64,000 bases of DNA from Cyanoderma ruficeps (taxonomy: Eukaryota; Chordata; Aves; Passeriformes; Timaliidae), in the NCBI GenBank assembly GCA_008694505.1, contig VZDJ01000049.1:3687932-3751931 (forward strand). The letters run 5' to 3'. A program made the translations under genes and the position numbers. The stretch's first letter is position 1. Each line of letters starts with the position of its first letter. The notes under the pieces are model-generated. The model saw only the letters and a list, made by a program, of their open reading frames with translations. It was not told the DNA's origin and did not search any database. Positions 1 through 15,000 of this stretch are shown in pieces.

Positions 1-3000
1 AAAAAAAATTAAGCAAACCATTGGAAAAGCTTGTAAGGGTCAGATTTAATAACACTCCTCACCTTTCAAGTACTCGAGGCTGACGTGCTAAAAGCACTGT
101 ATATAAGAGTGATAAGATAATACCTGCTTTGGAGGTGGATAAAGCAGGCTGATAACAGACCTAATCCTGAGAAGTGCTGAACATCAGCACTGCCATTACA
201 CATCATTAGGAAACCTTAGCGTTTCCAGGGATTAAGCCTTCACAAGTCCGAAATTACAAACTTTAATGACACAAATAGGTTTTGCTGTACCGCGTGCCCC
301 TTAAAAGCTGCGTGGTTGGTGACAATGCATCATTCAAGGGCAAAAGTCACCCAAGTGGTTTCAGGAGCTGAATAAACTAAATGTCTTTTCCTCTGCCTTA
401 CAGAACACAAGAAGTCATAACACTGCAGGAGAATTTGTGAAAATACCGAGTCCAGAAAATGGGAGTTTATTAATATATAGATTTCCCAGTCTGGACAAAT
501 AGGAGGTAAAGTGGATTTCCTCATATAGAAATAAAGAAAAGATGACTATGTCTTCCCCTGTGTTCAGTTATCTTTGTTTTTCTTCTTTTTCCAATAGATT
601 TGATTTATCTTCTCAAACCCTTTTCCAATTTTTCTGTATAATTTGAGTGCATGCATTCAGTTCAAGCTTTCCAGCCTCAAACCTGATTTCATAAAAGGAT
701 GACATTAATAACTGGTTATTTCTAACTTCTTTGGTGTATCTAACAAAGAATTTAAAGATTGTTTTGATTTCGATGGTTTATATGTAACAGGTTGTGATTG
801 AGCTTTGTTTCAGACAGTTCATTAAGCTCATTTGCAGTTTAATTAACTCTAAACGATAATACAACAATATTTTCACTTGCTTTGAAACAAATTAAAAGGA
901 AAACTCTATTAAGAATCTTGGAAATAACAGAAGAATGATTACCAAGATTGTGTTCCTTCCAGCTCAGCCAAATGTTGTCACTGTCAAGCAGACTTGGACA
1001 CCTCTTACTCTGATTAAAAATAACCAATTAGCCTGATGGATATGTTTATATTATTTCATATTGTCCCAACTTGAGCATGCAGAATATGAGACACCAGAAC
1101 CATAAGGATCAGAATCTTTCCCACAGGTGTTCAGTACCCAACAATTTCCATTCAGCTGCATAAAAAGGTGACCAGACTTCAAGGAGCCTAATACTAAAGA
1201 TTTTAACCCTTAGATTTGATCAGGCACCTGCTCCTAATTCATATTGATCCTTGGGAAAAAATCTTTTCCTTAATCTTCCATTCTGATTCAATTAAGTGTT
1301 CAGTACTCCCTGGTTCACCTTGGGAACTGTAAGAGCTGTTAGGGTAAAACATTAACAGATATGGTTGTTTTAGTCAGAGACACTATTGTGAAGCCTGTGT
1401 GAGAAATTTATTATTTTTACCCCACCGGTGCCAGACTGTGATGGAAAAGGTTGCCACGGTGTGCCAGCTAGTTCAAAAAATATGGAAAGTCAGGCTAAGG
1501 ATCTCAGCTGGGATTGGTTTTCTTCTGCATCCGTATTTTCTCCTTTTTTAGGGAGAGCTCTCAGTAAGTTCAGCTGCAGAGAGAAAGGGCACACGGACCT
1601 GCTGGGGGCACAGCACTGCTGACTCCTGCAGGTCGAGGAAATGCCAGAAGCCACAGGGAAAGGCTGTGCCGGGCCAAATAATTCCAGGTACAGCAGTGCC
1701 CTCACCCTTCGCATCCTTCACAGTTTGGAAACAACCACATAAACACAGATACTTGGAGCTGTCGGGAATGTTAGACTGAGATCTCTCCAAGATGGATGGA
1801 AAAGTGGAATGATCAGACCACAGAAGTTGTCACAGAGGTCTACTCTAAATTTATAATGTGAAAAGTGTAATAAATCACAGATTTGTGATTGAAAAAGACA
1901 CATATCTACCGTGAAGCCGTGTGGCCTAGAAAAATACAGCGTATTTTATCTAGAAGGTGAACTCTTTTGCCTGTTCAGGAACTTCATTTAAAGACTAAAC
2001 CTCCCAACATCTAGAAAAATCTGTTACACTTATACTGAGTCCCTTTCAAAAACAGAAGATAAAAAGGGAATTTAGAAACTCTGAAAGGGCAAAAATGGGG
2101 ATTAGGTTTGGAAACAGAGAAAAGATAATAAACAGGTTCCTCATATTTCACAGTGAAAGGTTTTCACTCTCAAAGCACGGTGCTTAACTGGGAAAGTCTG
2201 AACCAGTGCTCTAAAATAAAACCCCACAGTGGCTAACACAAATAATTGGATCACAAGTTAATTGATTTTACTCATTTTAAATATCTGCACATCCCCTAAG
2301 CACCACTATAAATTAAGAATAAAGTAGATGAGTTCAGTACTTTATTTAAACTGCTATCATTTGGACCCATTTTAACACTAATAACTTAGAAAGAGAATAG
2401 CCTGGGCCAGAGGGGGGTTTTTTTTTTGGCTTTGCTGGGATGGGCTGTGTGCATTTCCTGAGTATTTGAAATGTGAGGTTAACCTGCTCTGTGATGTGCC
2501 ACGCTGTCATTTATTGTGCTTATCATTCATACAGCCCAGAGATTTCAGCAATTCTGTTATTTTTTAAAGTTTTACAAATATTGGGGAGAAAAAAGATGCA
2601 GTCCTTCTTTTTCTGTCTCCAAAATCTTGTGGCAAAAGGGACAGAAAATGGACTGACACAAATGTGGAAGGAAACACTGAGTGGACAGCAGTTAATGAGG
2701 AACTGAAAGATTTTGAGGAAACACAGTGATGGATGTGGAGGAAGAGAGTGAGGCTTGTGAGGGTGCATAAATACCCTGGAAAATGTAACAAGTCAGCAAC
2801 GTTTGCCATCATGACGGACTGCTGGGAAGCAGCTGGGGACACTGGAATTCTTGTGAGGGATCACCAGCGTGGTCCCACGGGGCATGGAGGTCCTGGAAGG
2901 TGACAACGAGCAGCTTCTCTTTCTTACAGCACAGGGATGGCAGGGAGAGCAGAAAGTCCAAACCAGCTGTGCTCACACACAGCCTGAGCAGGGGAGAGAG

Positions 3001-6000
3001 CCTCAGTCCAACAGACTGCTCCTCCCTAACCTGGATCTTGCAAGATTAATTTAGTGGTTGTTTCCTGCTGGAGCCAGGAGGTAACACTGAGCCAAATCCT
3101 CCTCCACACTGAGCCCCGTAATGAGCAGGGGACAGAGCACTGGCAGCTCTTACTGACAGAAAATTCCTCCGGATGGTCTCAACACAAGCCAGTCTCGTCA
3201 GATTCCCACCACAGGGCACAAAAAGGGGACACAAAAAGATCACTCTGCAAAATGTGATCACCTGAGAATCCGGGCACTGACCCTACCTCAGCAACATAGC
3301 TGGAAATGGTGGAAAACCCAGACCATGTGAAAATCAGATTCTTATCTTACAGCCTCATTTACAGCTTCTGTTGTAAATGGGAATCTGACTCAGAGCAGAT
3401 GAGGAGATGAACTCAAGTGCCTCAGAATCACCAGAGTGTTTCCTGTCCAGCAGCACCAACAACACCTTTATGAAGCCCCCAAAAAACTGTCTCAGAGTGG
3501 GGTTCTGACACCCAAATTAAAGAGCTGCCACCAGCAGCAAACACAAAGCAAGATAAACGTGCCTGGGGTGGGTGATCACTACCCAATGGCTCATTAAGAT
3601 TCTGCACGCTGTGATTCCCAATCAGGAACAAACAAATTAAAACTCCTCGTCAGTTTGCATTTATCAGGGTGATATTCCAGTGGAAGGTATTCTGCGCTGC
3701 TATCACGAGTTTGTTTCCTCTTCTATATATCATAAAAGATGGGAAATAATGGTTTGCATTAATTCAGATGTCTGTGTTAGAAATGCCACGGATAAATTGT
3801 ATTATTGCAATTACCTCCCTCCACTGAAGCCCACTGCCTTTGTGACCATGTTTTGTCTGTCTAATTCCTTGAGAGTGTGATGACAGGTCACAGAATCTCT
3901 TGCAACCTGCCTGCCTTTTTTTGCCTTTTCCTTTGCACTCTGTCATTCAGTACAAACGCACCTGAGCTCCCAGGATTTATTTGCCAAGGAAACGACGTTA
4001 TTTTCCATAGCTCTGTACCTGGATTGTCCCCGAGTCCAAATGAATTTTCAGAGCAGTCACAAAGGTCTGCATTCTGGATCAATCAGGAATGAGAGCCTCA
4101 TAAATGTCAGAAATGAGAATTTCAGGTGGAATTCAGTGGGACACTGAGCCCAGATTGTCAGAGAGGGATGAACTGAGCCATTGGGCTTGAGGCAGGGGAA
4201 GTCCAAGAGAGAAAATGGGATTTGTGCATTGACCAAAGTGGTGCTGCTGATCCTGCAGCCACCTTTCCTCCCATCCCGAGGGCCCCGGGTGCTGCCTGCT
4301 GCCCTGGGCCCCTGGAAGGCTGGAAAACTGCACCTGAGCAAAATCACTTCATACCAAACCCTCCACTGGAGCAATTTAATGGAAAACAAGGCGGTCAAGG
4401 TGAATTGGAACTTGGTGCTACATCTCCCTAATCTCTTCTCCAGATTTTAAAGGCATTTTTCTTCTTAAGACCGTGCCCAGCCTTTTCTGTGTGGACACAA
4501 ACAACGGCTCTATTTCACTATAAAAATATCTGTATTAAAGTGACGGATGGAGTTGATGCAAGCTGCACACCAAGCAACACATGAAACACTCGGAAAGCCA
4601 TTTAGATGAAAGACACCACATAAATATAAAGCATTATCATGGTATGACAAGGATTTCATGGTGTAAACGAGATGCAAAGCAGAAATTATAGCTGTGAGTC
4701 ACCTAAACAGGCTTTATAATTGCCATTTTCTTGCTGCCATAATGCTGGCTCGTAGGCACTGCATTATTTCTTAACTGAAAGTGTTTCTTTCAGCTTATTC
4801 TATTTTTTTTTTTCTGAACACATAATATTATTCCATCTCCCTGGTGAAATTACAAAAAGAATTCAATCGTAGCTTAGGAAAAAAAAAACAACCCAAAAAA
4901 ACAACAACTTTTCAAATATGTGAAATTGACCATAATAATTTTGGATGCATTTTCAGTTTTTACTTTTGGATGATTTTTCACAGCCTCTGCATTGTAAACG
5001 CCTTGTGATCTTTCAAGGCACACACCAGTTGCTTTTACAAAGTAAAAAAGTAGGACTCAGTAATGAAGGACTGAATGAACATTTTTTGTCTGCAAAATCT
5101 TTGTTCCGCAAGTCTGCAACCAGAGCAACCAATCTGAAAGATCAATTAGGTAAATGGAAGGGTAAGGATTCAATTCTGCTCTCTGGAACACGGCGACGAC
5201 ATCTGCAGGCTCTGAACTTGTGCTTTTTTTATAGAAAAACACAAAGATGCTTAAAACCATGGATATTCATCGTGAATGAGCAAAAAAATGGGAAGTTTCA
5301 GAATGGTTTAATTTTGTTCTGCTGCTCATCAGTCTACTTGGAAAGGTACTCAAAAAACCAGAACTTATTAATTAGGCTCCAGGTAAAAGTCCCTCTGGGA
5401 AAAACCCCTGGTTTTCCACCAGGATTTGTGCCAAAAAGCCAAACTATTTCTGGGACTGGGACCACTTCAAGAACTCTTCAGGTATTTAAAATTCATGATT
5501 GAGTTGCAGTGAGTTAGAATGAAAAAATAACGGGGTAAAATTGATTTATGGATGGAAGGGAGGGANGACCTGCAGGGTGCTGCAAGAGCTGCCTTTAGGG
5601 TTGCCAATGTGAAGGGTCCTCCTCTCCCTCTTGCAGACACCATAAATCTTTGAAAACTTTGGAAGATCTACAGAATAAGATCCTCGCAAGAGCCATAAAT
5701 TAATTTGCAGAACTTTCCCCCTGGTTCCTTCCCACAGCAGTACTGAAAGCCCGTTCAGAGCTGGTGCTGGTTTCAATCCTCTCATTTATGTGCTTGCAGA
5801 AGACTAAAAAGCCATTTGGGGACTGTAAATAAGTGATGATTGCTTGGAAAACAGACACTTTTTGGAATTATTTTGGAGGTTTTGTTTACACAAGATTCTG
5901 ACTCTTTCTCAGCCCAGCTCAGGGCCTCACTGAACAAAGGCAAAAAGATAATTCTAACAGGTATTAATCATATGTTGAATGCCTGCTTCAAGGCCCATTA

Positions 6001-9000
6001 CCTCCAGGTATACATCAAATTTCTGAAGATTCAGAAAGAAGACAAAGTTCCTCTCCTCTTTTTTTTTTTATTTTCTTCCCCCCCGAATAGATAAATAATT
6101 TAGAACTGATTCATTCTTTTTCATTTTCCCACCTGTAAATGCAAGGCGCAGTCGGTGATTTCTGGAATAAATCAAGTACCCACAAATAATTGGACACCTC
6201 TGGAATGATGGTTGTATCAGAGAAAAACAAACACTCCTCCTCCAGGTGGACAGAGCGCGGGGAAAGGTCACCCTCTTTATTACATTTAAGGAACTTTTGA
6301 GCAAAACCTCAAATAATGATGTTATTTTTCTGAGCTATAAAACATTCCACCACCGCGGGCAGAACAAGCCTTATGTTTAAAACAACAGCATGAGAGAAAA
6401 TGATGATCTGAGCAGGGCTGGAGGAGCAGACTACACCTCTCCTCCTGCCCAGGGAGCAGGGAGAGCTCTGCCTTTCACATTCATGAGGATCCTCTCATTT
6501 CCTACTCCCCATCAAGGGTGGTGTTCAGCCTGTATTCTTTCTGAGATGCTGGATGTCTTCTTGAAATGGAATGAACTTTAAATAGAACGCACCTCACTGG
6601 ATTTTTGTTTCATTTCTTTTCGTCCACCGGATTTGAGGAGCACAAAGGTTTTCCGGGGTTTTTTTTCCCCCGCTTATCCTGATGATGGTGACGAAAGAAG
6701 GGAAGGAGACCTTGTGAAATGGTCCTTTTTCATTTTTAGCAGAGACTTTTTTCATACCCAAACTGACTTTTCTGGTGCTGAAGATGAACATCTGAACAGA
6801 GATGGTGGATCTCACTGACACTGCCCTAGCAAGAGGAAAAACTGGAAAGTCACCTCTGACTCATTTTAGAAGGAATTCCTGCCAGTCCCAGTTAGAGGAG
6901 GGATTCATTGGCTCCAAGGATCTTTAAGCATCAAATTCCTCCCGCTCCTTCCCTGAAAGTCACATTTTTGGGTCCTGGACACAGAATGTGTTCAGAAAAC
7001 TCATCCTCTTCCACTGCTGCAGTTGTTACCTGAACCATGAAGGACCCTGAGCAGCAAGAAAGGTGAATTTACTCCTCTCTGAATATTAAACTGGTAGAAA
7101 AAAGGAGAATTTTATGAAAATACATGATTTCTTTTCCTTAAAATTCACATTAAAGTATGGAGAGACCAGTTAATTTGCTAGAAATTTTGGGAGATGGAGG
7201 GAAGTGAAGGAGAAATGTCTCTAAGGGTTCTGCTCCCAGGTATAAATAAATGCAAAGTGGCCTCAGTACTGATGGGCAGAGAGCTGGGCAGTGACAAGAC
7301 CTTCAGCAGATGAAACCTATTGATGATTCTTAAATTATTACCATATTTACCTCTAGGAAGTAGACAAGGTCTGAAAGGTGTGCTTTAGCGCTATACAAAA
7401 GCATTAAATTAATAGGAGTCTAAAAAAAAAGCAAACAACACAAAAAAAAAGAAAGGAATGCTTCATTCTAAATAGGTGAAAGAACAAAAATTTTCTAGAT
7501 TAAAAATCCGGAGGCATCTTGTTCATCTGTCTTGGTAGCTCGATATTTCAAAACTGAAGCACACCACCGCCAGTTTCAGACTCCTGGTCTTGCAGAGAGG
7601 TGGAAGTTGCAATGAAAATGAGATTTTTTTCCATGTCAGAATCTTTGGCCTGGCTGAGAACAAGCAGCATATGCAGCCAGATGAGAAATCCTGCCTTTTC
7701 CGCCCCGGGAGGGCCCTGATTCCAAAGGAGGGAGTTTTTCTTTGTGCCAGTTTACAGCTGATGGAGGCCCCGGCTGCCAAGAGCAGATGTTCTGACAGTG
7801 CTTAAAGTTCTTCATGGGCTCTTTGGTGGGCAGTGCTGAGCAGCCCCACTTCAGGCATTCAAAGCAACTTGTATCTCCAGAATATTTCAGCTACAAATCT
7901 CATCAATTCCCCAAACTTCTGGCATTTTAGGTGGTGCCAGCTGACGGGGATGAGATGCCCTAGATTTACAAGCCCCTCCAGCTGAGAGCTGTCTGAAGTT
8001 CTCCCAGTTTGAAAACTCTATTTTGGAAGCAGATAAGAACTCTGCAAGGTTTCACACTGTTCCAGTGGAAGCAGGAGGTGCAGATGGAAGTTTACAGGCA
8101 GCATAATCCGCAGCGATACAGAATCTGTCTGAATTTTAAAAATGAAATCTCGAGCCAGCATTTTGTTTTCTGTGAAAAGCTGAGTGGGGAAAGGAGAATT
8201 TGGGCTGAACGCTCCATATTTCAATCCATGTGAACACAATAAGTCTTCCAAGTCTGCTGACAAAGTGATGAATGAAGTCTACTGCACGTAGTTTCTTCTA
8301 CTGGGTATACAAGAATTTTTTTTTTTCCCCCTCAAATTATCCAGTCTACATCCAGTTGGCTCAACATTCATTGAGCAAAACATTACTGCTCTATCAAAAA
8401 GCTATGATACAAGGATAATCATTTAGAGATCAGAGGCACAAGTGAACCTTCATGATTAATGATATCTTTCCTTTTCTGTTTTCCTCTCCTAGCAGAAAAA
8501 TCTTTATTATACCCTGAACATCCAGGTGAGCAGCGAGTTCTCATTACCCAGGATGGCAACAACGAAGACCTGGGGCTTCTAACCCTGTTGGCACAGAAAA
8601 AACTCTGTTTCCAAGGTCAGGAGTAAAGAATAATAGATCTAAAAGCAGCGTATTTGACTAATGACCACGGGCGATGTGAGCCTGCCCATCCAGCACCGTG
8701 AGGGTCAGGGGGGTTCACTGGCAGCTGGAGTGAACCTGCTTTGGAAACACTGAGATTTAAGCACATGCTGCAGCAGCAGATGTATGCTTTGGCAGTGCAC
8801 AGCTGTGAAAAGGTCAGGAAAAATCTCAGCTAATGCTAAATGGATTTGTGGCTTTCTGCTTCCAGGCTGCTGATGGTCTCCATCTCCCAGCACCAGGCTC
8901 CCTTTGCCGGCGCTCATTTCGTCTTTCCTTGAAAGAAAAATATTTGTGATAAGGGAAAATGAAACGTTCCTCTTGTAAGGGTCCATTGTCTGCTTATTTC

Positions 9001-9483
9001 TTGTCTAGAATGTCACAGAGGGAACATTCCGGGCCCTTTCATTTTCTCCCCGGTAATTTATGTTTTCCTACCCAGAAATTCTCTGTGCACAAATCCTTTC
9101 TGGAGCACAAACACCACTGCAGTCTCAGCTGGATATGTTCTGTGCAAATGCTTATGCATCCATTTGCTCCGTTTTATTAATAAGGAAGACGAAAATGAGC
9201 TAAAGGTCTTTTTGTCTTTTTCCATCCTGACCCTGAATTCTGGCAGAGCTGTTCAGAGATTGGGAATGACTGGCAGGACTCCCCAGCTGATGTGTCTGAG
9301 CACTGGGAATTAGCAGGGAGGTCAAAACAGGCCAAGGTTCTGCTCTTGTGCTCTGGACAGAGAGAAGTGGTGCACAGCCAAGGCCAGGGAATCAGCCTGT
9401 CAGAGCTGCCTTTGTGGGCCGCAGGCACCTGAACGTGGGCCTGAGAGGCCCCTCTGACACATAAACGGGACTTTTTGTGTGGG
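1..9483. other. Intronic sequence with no recognised element
   Basis: AT-rich unique-looking DNA. The longest open frame is 185 codons at 4945-5502 on plus; it shows no domain, no codon pattern or splice context that I recognise, and I do not call it a gene. A poly-G/T run lies at 2411-2429 and short A tracts at 4879-4888 and 7422-7450. I see no LTR or CR1. Confidence 0.6.
5566..5566. other. Single ambiguous base
   Basis: One N occurs in a G/A-rich run (GGAAGGGAGGGAN). It is probably a consensus-calling problem; a second single N is at 33368. Confidence 0.9.
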
Positions 9484-9792
9484 GATGAGGTGATAGGACA
9501 AGGGGGAGTGGCTTTAAGCTGAAGGAGGTCAGGGTTGGATGGGATATTGGGAAGGAATTGTTCCCTGTGAGGGTGCTGAGGCCCTGGCACAGGTGCCCAG
9601 AGAAGCTGTGGCTGCCCCTGTGTCTCTGGAGGTGTCCCAGGCCAGGCTGGACAGGGCTTGGAGCACCCTGGGACAGTGGAATATGTCCCTGCCATGGGAG
9701 GGGGTGAAACAAGATGAATTTTAAGGTCCCTTCGAGGCAAACCATTCTGTGATTCTATGATTTTACAATTTTACAATTTTATGATTCCATGA
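9484..9792 (+). mobile_element. CR1 LINE 3' end
   Basis: This is a typical 5'-truncated CR1 tail. It contains the ATAGGACAAGGGG-like block, the TTCCCTGTGAGGGTG block, GCCCAGAGAAGCTGTGGCTGC, and a 3' tail of imperfect ATTCTATG-type repeats (9747-9790), here partly ATTTTACA. It contains no reverse-transcriptase coding sequence. Confidence 0.88.
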
Positions 9793-11718
9793 ACAGCAAA
9801 AAGGCTGTCCCAGGGGCACATGCTGGTTATGATTCCTGTCAGGACCATCCCTGGAAGGAGAAGCATCACCCTGAGCACAGATGTGCCCCGTGGTGGGGCT
9901 GGGGACAGCCAGGCAGCACAAGGCACCTTCACAGCCACTGCTCCCTGGAGCTGACGCCTGCTGGGATGCCCAGGTTCTGTCCAATTCCCTCATCCTGATC
10001 CCAGCTGACACTCTGGGAATCCTTCAGCAGCAGCTCAGGTGCTCTGGTTCCAAGCACATCAAATGCCTCATGCAGATAAAGGCAATTCCCAGGAAATACA
10101 GATGGCACCAATGACATAAATAAGAATTCGGTGTCATCTTCAGTTTATATCAAAGAGCTTTTCTGCAGGGTTGAATGTTTATTAAATCAGGACATGTATG
10201 AAGAGCAGGAGTTCATTAAGAGACTGTGCTATTCCTCTCTTTTAAGACTGGTTCTCCTTCTCCTGTAGAGCCCTCCACGTAATGTGCTCACACATCAATA
10301 TTGCCACACTGAGCCCTTCCCAAGGACAGCCAGTACGGGAGGGATTAATTGGATCCTGACACACGTTTCTAGATACAGATTTTCCACCTGAGCTTGGCAG
10401 TTCTAGGGGAAATCATTTTAAGGGACAATAAATACCACTTTATTTCTGTACACAGCAGTGTGATATACTGTAAGCAGCCACCCTGCCTCCCCTTGGAAGG
10501 CAGAAAAATGCTGCGCTTGCAGGTACCTCAGAAACATCTCCTATTTCTTGCCTCTGAGTAAGCTCGTAATTAGAGTAGAAACACGAGGAACAATTTCAAT
10601 GGAGCCGTAAAACTCCAACAGGAGGGGAAAAAAAATCTATTTGAGGTTAGAACAAAATCTTTTTTTAATCTGGCTAATGCTGCTTTTGTGCTGATGCCGA
10701 TCGTTGTATTTATGACTATCCGTGGGACATTCCAAAGCATTGACACCTGACTTCACTTACTAGAAAAGCAATCACTTGCAGATATTCAACTTGGTGATTA
10801 ATATGTAGATACCTAATTTTTAGTGGATTAAACCATGTTGTATCAATTTGGTGGTCTTTAGGATTTATAATCAAAGCCTGACGACATCTGATTAATGCCA
10901 GCTCAGGCTCCCTGAACCTTACAATATCCTTGCTCCTTTGGAGCTCGGATCACAGCAGGCTGATTACCCCCTGATTATCCTGAGTAACTGGGGTCAGAGG
11001 TTCTCTGGCACCACAGAACACATTTAATTCAATCAATTCAGTGAGTGAAGCAGTAGGGGAAAAAAAATAGATATTCCAATTGCTGTAATATAGCATTAGA
11101 AAATTTGCCCAGGACTTCTGTGCTCCAACTGATGAGCATTTTTGCTTAATTTCTAATTTAGTATTCTGCTGGGGTTTGCAACTTCAATTACTTGTGATAT
11201 TTTCACTTGAAGCCAGGGGCACTGAGCTTGGAGGGGGGAAGGAAAACCAGAGGGAGAAAAGTTGCCTGCATGAAGCTGGATAATAACCTTTGTGACAACC
11301 ACACTCACGCCGGCAGAACTCAGCTGGGGCTTTCCTGGTTCCCCTCTCTGTGGGATCTCACTAACTCCTCCTGGTCCTCACTACCTGAAACTTTTGCCAC
11401 TTTTGGTGTTGCTTCCACTTCTGGTGGATTTTTGCTGCTGTTTAGCTGAGCACCACTCCGTTTTCCTGGCCAGCAGAGAGGCTTTGATCAGCTGTGACAG
11501 GGCACAGTGGTGATCTCAGACAGCCCAGCGCCCTCGTGGGTGCTCAGAGGAGTTGGGGAGCTCATTAAAGGCACCGCTCTGCTCCTCAGCCACCTGGAGC
11601 AGCGAGTGCTGTGTCTGGGATGAAACACGAAAAACTCCTCTTGCTGTTCCCTAAAAATCTCCAGGCATTCACATACAAATGTCCAGCGGCTCAGTTCGGC
11701 TCCTGCTAGTGAGGTTTG
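9793..11718. other. Intronic sequence with no recognised element
   Basis: The first 300 bases after the CR1 are G/C-richer and without a clear repeat match; the rest is AT-rich. No coding exon, hairpin gene or repeat is recognised. Confidence 0.55.
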
Positions 11719-12019
11719 CGTGATTTCCGAGGCTGGGAGTGTCCCACCTCAGGGACAGAAAGATGAGGCTCCACACGGCGGCAATTCAGGGAACAACCTT
11801 TAATTCAAAATCTGACTCCATTTATATACATTTGTACAAAGGTCAAGGGATTGGCTAAAGAGGTTGCCACCTCTTTAACCTGGATGGTGGACATCACCAT
11901 CAATCATTTCTTCTCTCAGAGGAGAAGTATGTAAACATTCTAAAAATACACATTGTTTAGATGAAGCTGTGTGAGAAACTGCAGGAACAAAGACAGAAGG
12001 AAGAAAATTCAGGGCGACT
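11719..12019 (-). mobile_element. Solo LTR, family 2 copy 1
   Basis: The reverse complement of this stretch aligns closely along its length with the LTR at 18407-18709, including the block with TACACATTGT, the hairpin at 11883-11901 and the TATA-like TATATAAATGG. The borders are set by alignment to copies 2 and 3. No matching target duplication was found at these borders, so the ends may be off by a few bases or the flanks altered. Confidence 0.75.
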
Positions 12020-15000
12020 GTGTCCTGCATAAGGATCCTGAGCCTGCTGAGACACAGATATTCCTCATTGTGCACCCTGAGGCTGCTGCCACAGCCAGGC
12101 TCTGCCTTCTGCCCCCGGGCTGGTGATGATCACAGCTCCAGGCACTGCCGGGGTGGAGACCCTGCTCAAAAAGGGGCAGCAGAGGATCTGACAAATGTGA
12201 GGGACATCAGAGACTGCAAAATCAGACCTAATGTGGAGCTTCAGGCCAAGGAAGAGGGAGCAGCACACAAAAAACCAGGTTCTCAAAGAGATAAATGTGA
12301 CCCCAGATGATCCCAAGGGCAGGAGGGGGAAATGATCAACGTGAGCATTCCGTCTGTCCTGGCAAAGGGCTCCGGGGGTTCCAACACCCTGACCACAAAC
12401 ACTGGAGTGAAACCAACCTTATGGCCCAGAGGAGCAAGGAAATGGTGAGAGAAACAGCAGGAAAAGGGGTGGGAGCTAAGAAAGGTGTCTACAACACTTT
12501 TACGTCTACAACACTTTTATATCTGTCCTAGTAACACTACTGAAAATTTTTCTAAGTTGAAGAATATTTGTTTGTTTGTTTCAGCAATTTAATCAAAATT
12601 AATAATGATTCTTGGATCAGGGTGAACTTGGATTAGTTTTCAATTTTATTAACATCAAATTCTTGGCTTTATATATAAGCTGGGCTTCCCAAACAACAAG
12701 ATTTTGAATGTAAAAATAAACCATCAGGGTTAGCGATTACCTGCAATGCTTCCTCAGAAGTTAAAGCACCTTTCCTGAGTAGAATTCTTTAATAAAGGAA
12801 ATGAAGTCTTAGACCCCTGTTTTCTCTGCAAGCAGGAGAAAGTTGCAATTTAATTTTCTGCTTGCCCACAGAGAAGATCCATTTTCTGTGCGCTCCTTTG
12901 GGGTTCTTTGGAATGAAAAATGCTATATGGTTATAAAACATCCTCCTAATGAAGCTCACTCTCAACTATCCCTGGGAACGCTGAATTTTCTCCTGCCCAC
13001 AGGACAAACCCTGGCACAGCTGTCAGCATTCCTTACCTTAAGAGAAGCCCAGAAATGGAGCTGCAGGACAGAAGTTGGGTGTATTAGAGAAGATCACAGA
13101 GTCCTAAATGGGACATAAAGCTGGGAACATATAGACACTGCCTATAGATCCTCACACAATGCCTGCAGGCTCTCCTTTGTGTGTGAAATATTCCCAGCTG
13201 TTCCACTACAAAACCCAAAACAAATAAAAAAGACAACACCCAAATGACTTAATCAATTCTCCGCATCAAACACAAAACCACAGGTGGAGAAGAAAACAAA
13301 CAGCAGCAAAATCCCATCGCATCAAAGCCCTCAAAATCTATACACTCTCCTCCTCCTGTGCTGAGGATGAAAGGAGAAGAAACCACAGACAGCAGATGTT
13401 GGTTTTGTCACTTACTCTGTGCTGGAGAAAGAATTGTGGACAATAAAGGCGATTTGATGTTGGTGCAAACAGCAAAACTCTGTTGAGAAGTGCCAGGAGT
13501 GGAATGCTGCATTGCATTCCCACATCCCAGCAAATGTTCCCATATTGGGAAAAGGGTTTCTGTTTCACCTCAGGACTTTTAAGGGAGAAGCACCAGAACC
13601 TTCTGTGTTTCTCCCATCACAATTGGCTCAGCGCCGAGACAAAGGCACCTGTTGGATCTTTGAAAGATTTCTCAAAACCTGTAACCGCTTCTATTGGGCA
13701 GCTGGCCAAAAAACCCTCCCCAGTCGTTGTATACTTAAAAACGAGCTCAGAGTTGCTTTTCGATGTGGCTTCCCTGCATTTTGCACAGCTTTTGTGCTTT
13801 TGTTTTGTATAGTTTGTTATCTTCTCTTTAATTAAAACCTCTGTGCTTTTTCCAAACAAGGTACCAAATGCACATGTGCACACATACGGTCATTCGCTGT
13901 CTTGCTAATTATTCTTAAGCCACCTCTGGGAAAGTTGCTGGTCAACCCTCAGGGCTTGATACACCTTTGTGGGGCTAAAAACACCCTGGCCTCACTCAAG
14001 ATTGTCTCAGAGCTGCTGCAGAGCAGGGCAGAGGCAGAATTGTTCCATCTGCTCAGCCCTGTGGAGCCCAGGCTGGGTCACACTGGAAATTATATCAACA
14101 GGAGGGAGGAATTTGAGGATCTTTTCAGAAGCCTTCCCTGAAAATTTCATGAGAAACCCAGATCCACGAATCTATACAGAACAAACCGCCTGTGCCTGAT
14201 TTTCTGACATTTTCAAGGTTCATAATGCTCGTGATCATGCAGGAAGTTCACTGGATTTCCACAATTTTTTTTTCCTGTGCCAAAACCAAGTGATAGGAAA
14301 GGATTTCCTGCCTGAGATTCCAGTCTGAAACTCCCCATCCTCCAGGACTGTTCATGATTCTGTGTTTGGTACTGAGAGCTGGAGATACAGGATGGAACTG
14401 CAAAACAACACTTGCCCTCCTTTCTGCAGATAAAAATTGTGCCCGTAGCTTTCCTAGCTGGTCATGTCCTCTTTTGGCAACCAAATGTAAGGAGAGGGGA
14501 GAGGAAAATAACTCTGATCTCAGCCTGGGGAAGGATCCAAAGGGGACAAGAGTGGCAGCATTAGATATCGGAATTTAGTTGTTTTGAGGCTACAACGTGG
14601 CCACTGTAGCAAAACTCCTGCTCCATTTAGAACTCCTCCATTTTTATTAGGGAATTAAAACTCTTCCCTTGCAGCCCCACAGGAACAAACTGCTCCTGCC
14701 AAGCAGACAAGATTTCTGAAGAAAATCATGCTTTTAACAAATCTCAGCCATTACTTCATCATTTTCCTGAATTGTCTGGCAAAAAGGAATTTAAAGCCCT
14801 GCATTTAAATTCTGGAGCGGCTATGAAATGAAGAAAGCAGATTGATTTGCATTCTGTTCCACTGTTCTCTTTGCCAAAGTGATTTTTATAAAAAAACCCC
14901 CTAAAAATTAAAAAGACTTATACCCCACAATCTGAGCCTGAGAATTCAGTTTTCAACATCAAACCACTGAATTTTTCTTCCGTTTGCTTACAATATAAAC

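Noticed and set aside
9177..9740. 187-codon minus-strand open frame
   Set aside because: Its upstream half is the reverse strand of the CR1 tail at 9484-9792 and the rest has no recognisable domain.
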